Assembly: GCA_030549775.1 (NCBI GenBank)
Contig: CM060175.1
Location: 32,653,262-32,717,261 of the forward strand
From: Tamarix chinensis
Lineage: Eukaryota > Streptophyta > Magnoliopsida > Caryophyllales > Tamaricaceae
Length of the DNA: 64,000 nt
Reading direction: 5' to 3'
In this document: piece by piece, positions 61,336 through 64,000 of the stretch
Layout: every line of letters starts with the position of its first letter
Position numbering within the stretch: position 1 is the stretch's first letter
Translations under genes and position numbers: made by a program
Notes under the pieces: model-generated
The model's input: the letters and a program-made list of their open reading frames with translations, nothing else
The model's database searches: none
What the model was told of the DNA's origin: nothing

Positions 61336-64000
61336 CTACGTGAGTATTAATATTAATACTCCATTCTCATCATCCAATTCCACCAATTATTATACTTCAA
61401 CATAATACTCATTAACATCCACACATATTAGGCCACACTCTTGTACAAGACATATTACTAAAATACCCCTAGGGCTTACAATAATATTATTCATGGATCA
61501 ATGGTCATAATAACTTAATATAACGTGGATAAGTACTCAACATTTTCATTAATAACCAAACTCTTTCCTTAAGCAATATTTCCACACATAGCATATAAAT
61601 TAACATGCTTTCCTTTTTATTAATCAATATAAGCAGCTACATATAATATATTAAATAATATATATTATGCAAAATAACATATTAAAGCCCTAATGTGCTA
61701 GCATACGTTTATCCATGCGTTTAAGTGGGGTTTAACGATTACCTTAATTTCTACAAAAATCGAACCTTACAGGTATCCCGTTTAAAGATTCAAGCTTTGA
61801 TTTGCAAAACCAATACCTAAAAATAATATTAATACTTATCATATTAGAAATGAGAAACCAAAGCATAAGACTTTATAAAACTTAATTAAAATATTATTAT
61901 ACCTTAAAATTTATTAACGAAAATATACTAAGGCAGGGCAGGGGGCTTGAGGGGTGGTGTGGTGGTGCAGGGCAGTTGCAGGGGCTGGCAAGAGGTGGTG
62001 TAGGCAGTTTTTGCGGTAGTGGAAGCGGCAGAATGGGGTGATGGTGCAAAAATAGGGGGTTAGGATGAAAGGAGAAGAAAATGGAGAGGAGGAGATTAGG
62101 GGAAAGGGGGCTCAAAAATTGGGGCAGGGAAGAGGCTAGTGAGGAGAAGAAAAAGGAGATGAAGAAGAGGGCAGTAGGTGACCGGTCGGTTGCAAGTTAT
62201 AGGGTAGTAGGGAGGCGTCGGGGTGGCAGGAAGAGGAGAAGAAGAGGGGAAAAATAGGGCATGTGGAGATGGTTTGCAGGGGCTGGTTTGGTCCGAAAAA
62301 GGAAAGAAAAGGATGGGGGAGAGAGAGGGAGAGAGAGGGAGGGTTGCAGTGGTGGCAAGGAGGAGGTAGGCTGCATGCAGAGCATAACACTTAGGGTGGC
62401 AGACATGGCGTCGAGGGGCACGCTTGGTTGGGGCATAGAAGAAGAAAGGAAGAAAGGGGGAGGAAGCAGGCCGGGTGAGGGAAAGAAGGGTGAGCGTGGG
62501 CCGGCCCGGTTATGAGGAGGGAAGGAAAAAGAAAGAAGTGGGGCTGGGCTGCGTTGCTGCATCGGGGAAGGAGGAGGAAAGGGGTGAAATGGGCCAGCGG
62601 CCCAGGCATGTAGGGGGGAGAAGTAGGCCATGGCCTGGTGACCCGAAGGAAAGAAAAAGGGAAAAGAAATAAGAAAACGGAGAAAAGGGAGAAAGAAAAG
62701 GAAAAAGGGAAAATAGGAAAAATAAAATAATTTAATTTATAAAATAATATAATATAATATTTTTAGGAAATAAATTTATTTAATAATTTAATTTCATATA
62801 ATTAAGATATATAGATTTAAAAAGGTTAATTTTAGGAAAATATTGGTTTGGAAAATCATTTAAATAAAATGAGTATGATAAAATAACAAATTATTTATTT
62901 TAATTTATTAAATATTCCTATCCAATTTCATATACTCAAATCCATAAAATAATTAAATTAAATAATTTTAAAAGCTAATTTATCCCAAATAAAAGATATT
63001 TATTAAATTATAGGTTTTTAAAATTTCAGGGGAATACATGTACCCCTATAAATCGTCCTATGTTCCTCAGACAAGAAGTTGGATCATCATAGTAACCACA
63101 CAAGTGCAGTATCAATGCAGTGAAGTATCAACAAACTAATCTATCTAAAATATGATAAAACTCATGTAGCACATTGAAGTTATATAGTAGCATGGTGTTA
63201 AACATAACAATATAAATTAACACTCAGGCTTATGAGAGTAATACAAGTAGGCGTGCTTGCATGGAAATCATCGAAGAATAATAATACGATAAATGCATCA
63301 CAATCCACATAATGTAAACCATATAATACAAGTTGTTGTTGCTAGGTGGTGAGCAACAACCAAAGGGTGGGTGTGGTGCTGTTGGAAGGGCCGAAGGTGG
63401 AGTGTAGGCCACAGTGAAAGTTGCTGAATGGTGGGGGTGGTGTTTGGTTGTTGTTGCTACAACTAAGGAATGGAAAGGAGGGAGGGATTTGCACCGTGTT
63501 TGGCTGAAAGGTGGGGTGATGCAGTAGTGGAATTGGTTGTTGGTTGGGGGTAGGAACAACAAAAGTGACCGAAGGAGGAGAGGGTGCTTCAGTAAGGGCC
63601 ACTATTAATGGGTTTTGGGGTTATTTTTGGCTTTGGTGAGGAGGAGAAGGAGGAAAAAGATGATGTTTTGGCGGTGGAGTTTCTACAGAAAATAAAGGGA
63701 GAGAAAATAGATGGTTGAGGGAATTTATTGCTGGGTTTATGTATGCATATACATGCACAAGGATGGGGAGAAGGGGCTGTGAACATGTGAAAATTTTCAA
63801 CCTAATCTAGCCTCTATAGCAGCTAGGGAGCAGTGTGACAGGTGATGGGGGTATGGCAGACATTGTTTAAGGACAATGTTTCACGCAGAAAGATGGGGGA
63901 AAAAGGAAGAAGGAAAAAATTGAGGAGGCCAGCCAAAGGAAGAAAAAGAAAAGAGAAAGAAGAGAAAAGGGAAAAAGATGGGAGAGAGAAAGAGAGAGTA

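Larger units (their letters stand above)
58904..63038 (-). mobile_element. E8: solo-LTR-like element of the E1/E2 subfamily, minus
   Basis: It starts TGTAACATCCCCAAAATTCA and ends AAATTTCAGGGGAATACA. The flanks are CATAT (58899-58903) and either TGTAC or, if the end is set 2 bp inward, CATGT, so the duplication is imperfect. The internal order is that of E1 and E2: 3' block (58904-59350), CCACTATTAT array, CTTTCACTTTAAGTATTAGT near 60308, G-poor array (60595-61335), GA-rich block (61920-62700) and AT-rich 5' end. Pro-rich minus-strand frames at 61897-62631 lie in the GA-rich block and are not genes. Confidence 0.75.
55890..64000 (+). other. Intron 5 (more than 8.1 kb, runs off the window)
   Basis: It begins at the GTATTATG donor. 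It contains a foldback MITE and a truncated relative, an AAT microsatellite, and the minus-strand TGTAAC-family elements E11 and E8. Its acceptor is not in the window. Confidence 0.65.
57092..64000 (-). mobile_element. E11: TGTAAC-family element, minus, interrupted by E8, runs off the right edge
   Basis: The 3' terminus TGTAACAATCCCAATTTATG is at 57092, followed by GGGGATGTTACCGCCGCATC (the conserved GTGGCGGTAACATCCCC block in reverse). The AAT microsatellite and a truncated MITE lie inside. Right of E8, 63340-64000 is a GA-rich block of the kind found near element 5' ends, with low-complexity minus-strand frames (63230-63786). That 63039-64000 is the continuation of the same element is inferred from orientation and position. 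Confidence 0.5.

Overview
This is nuclear DNA from a land plant with a large, repeat-rich genome. The evidence is one plant gene with GT-AG introns of up to 8 kb, Copia and Ty3-type retroelement remnants, an initiator-Met-tRNA primer-binding site, foldback MITEs, long AT-rich microsatellites, and a large family of non-coding elements inserted into one another. I do not name a species. There are no operons, rRNA, tRNA or CRISPR loci.

Bases 1 to about 42,900 are almost entirely transposon-derived. The dominant component is one family of 4-5.4 kb elements, here called the 'TGTAAC' family. They begin TGTAATACCCC or a close variant, end GGGGTGTTACA, and create 5-bp target duplications. This is the signature of long terminal repeats, and no gag or pol is visible in any copy. 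The nesting can be read from the duplications. E0 (minus, runs off the left edge) is interrupted by E1 (minus, CAAAT duplication). E1 is interrupted by E2 (minus, AAGAA). E2 holds both E4 (plus, GATGG/AATGG) and E3 (plus, CGGGC/CGAGC). E0 is separately interrupted by E5 (plus, GTTTT). Older copies lie at 25.3-33.6 kb and 34.9-41.6 kb, with a Copia reverse transcriptase/RNase H remnant at 36.06-36.74 kb.

Within each element the order, in element orientation, is: AT-rich 5' end; pyrimidine/GC-rich leader-like block; in one subfamily a nearly one-base-free 30-bp array; an array built on CCACCGG...ATAATAGTGG; and a conserved 3' terminal block. Two derivatives carry inverted ends of the same type: E3 has two 3' ends and 25762-26545 has two 5' ends.

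From 43,134 rightwards the plus strand carries the 5' part of a Rubisco-activase-like AAA+ ATPase gene. It resembles the divergent activase-like paralogue of Arabidopsis AT1G73110 type (recalled from memory) rather than classical RCA. Five exons join in frame to give about 250 residues through the Walker A motif, and one of them is a 10-nt microexon at 48031-48040. The introns hold a Copia gag and LTR interrupted by another solo LTR, a Ty3-type protease remnant, microsatellites, foldback MITEs, and two more TGTAAC-family copies (E11 with E8 nested inside). The gene and E11 both run off the right edge.

No convincing new protein-coding system is present. The most unusual material is the architecture of the TGTAAC family, with its arrays and inverted-end derivatives, and the microexon.
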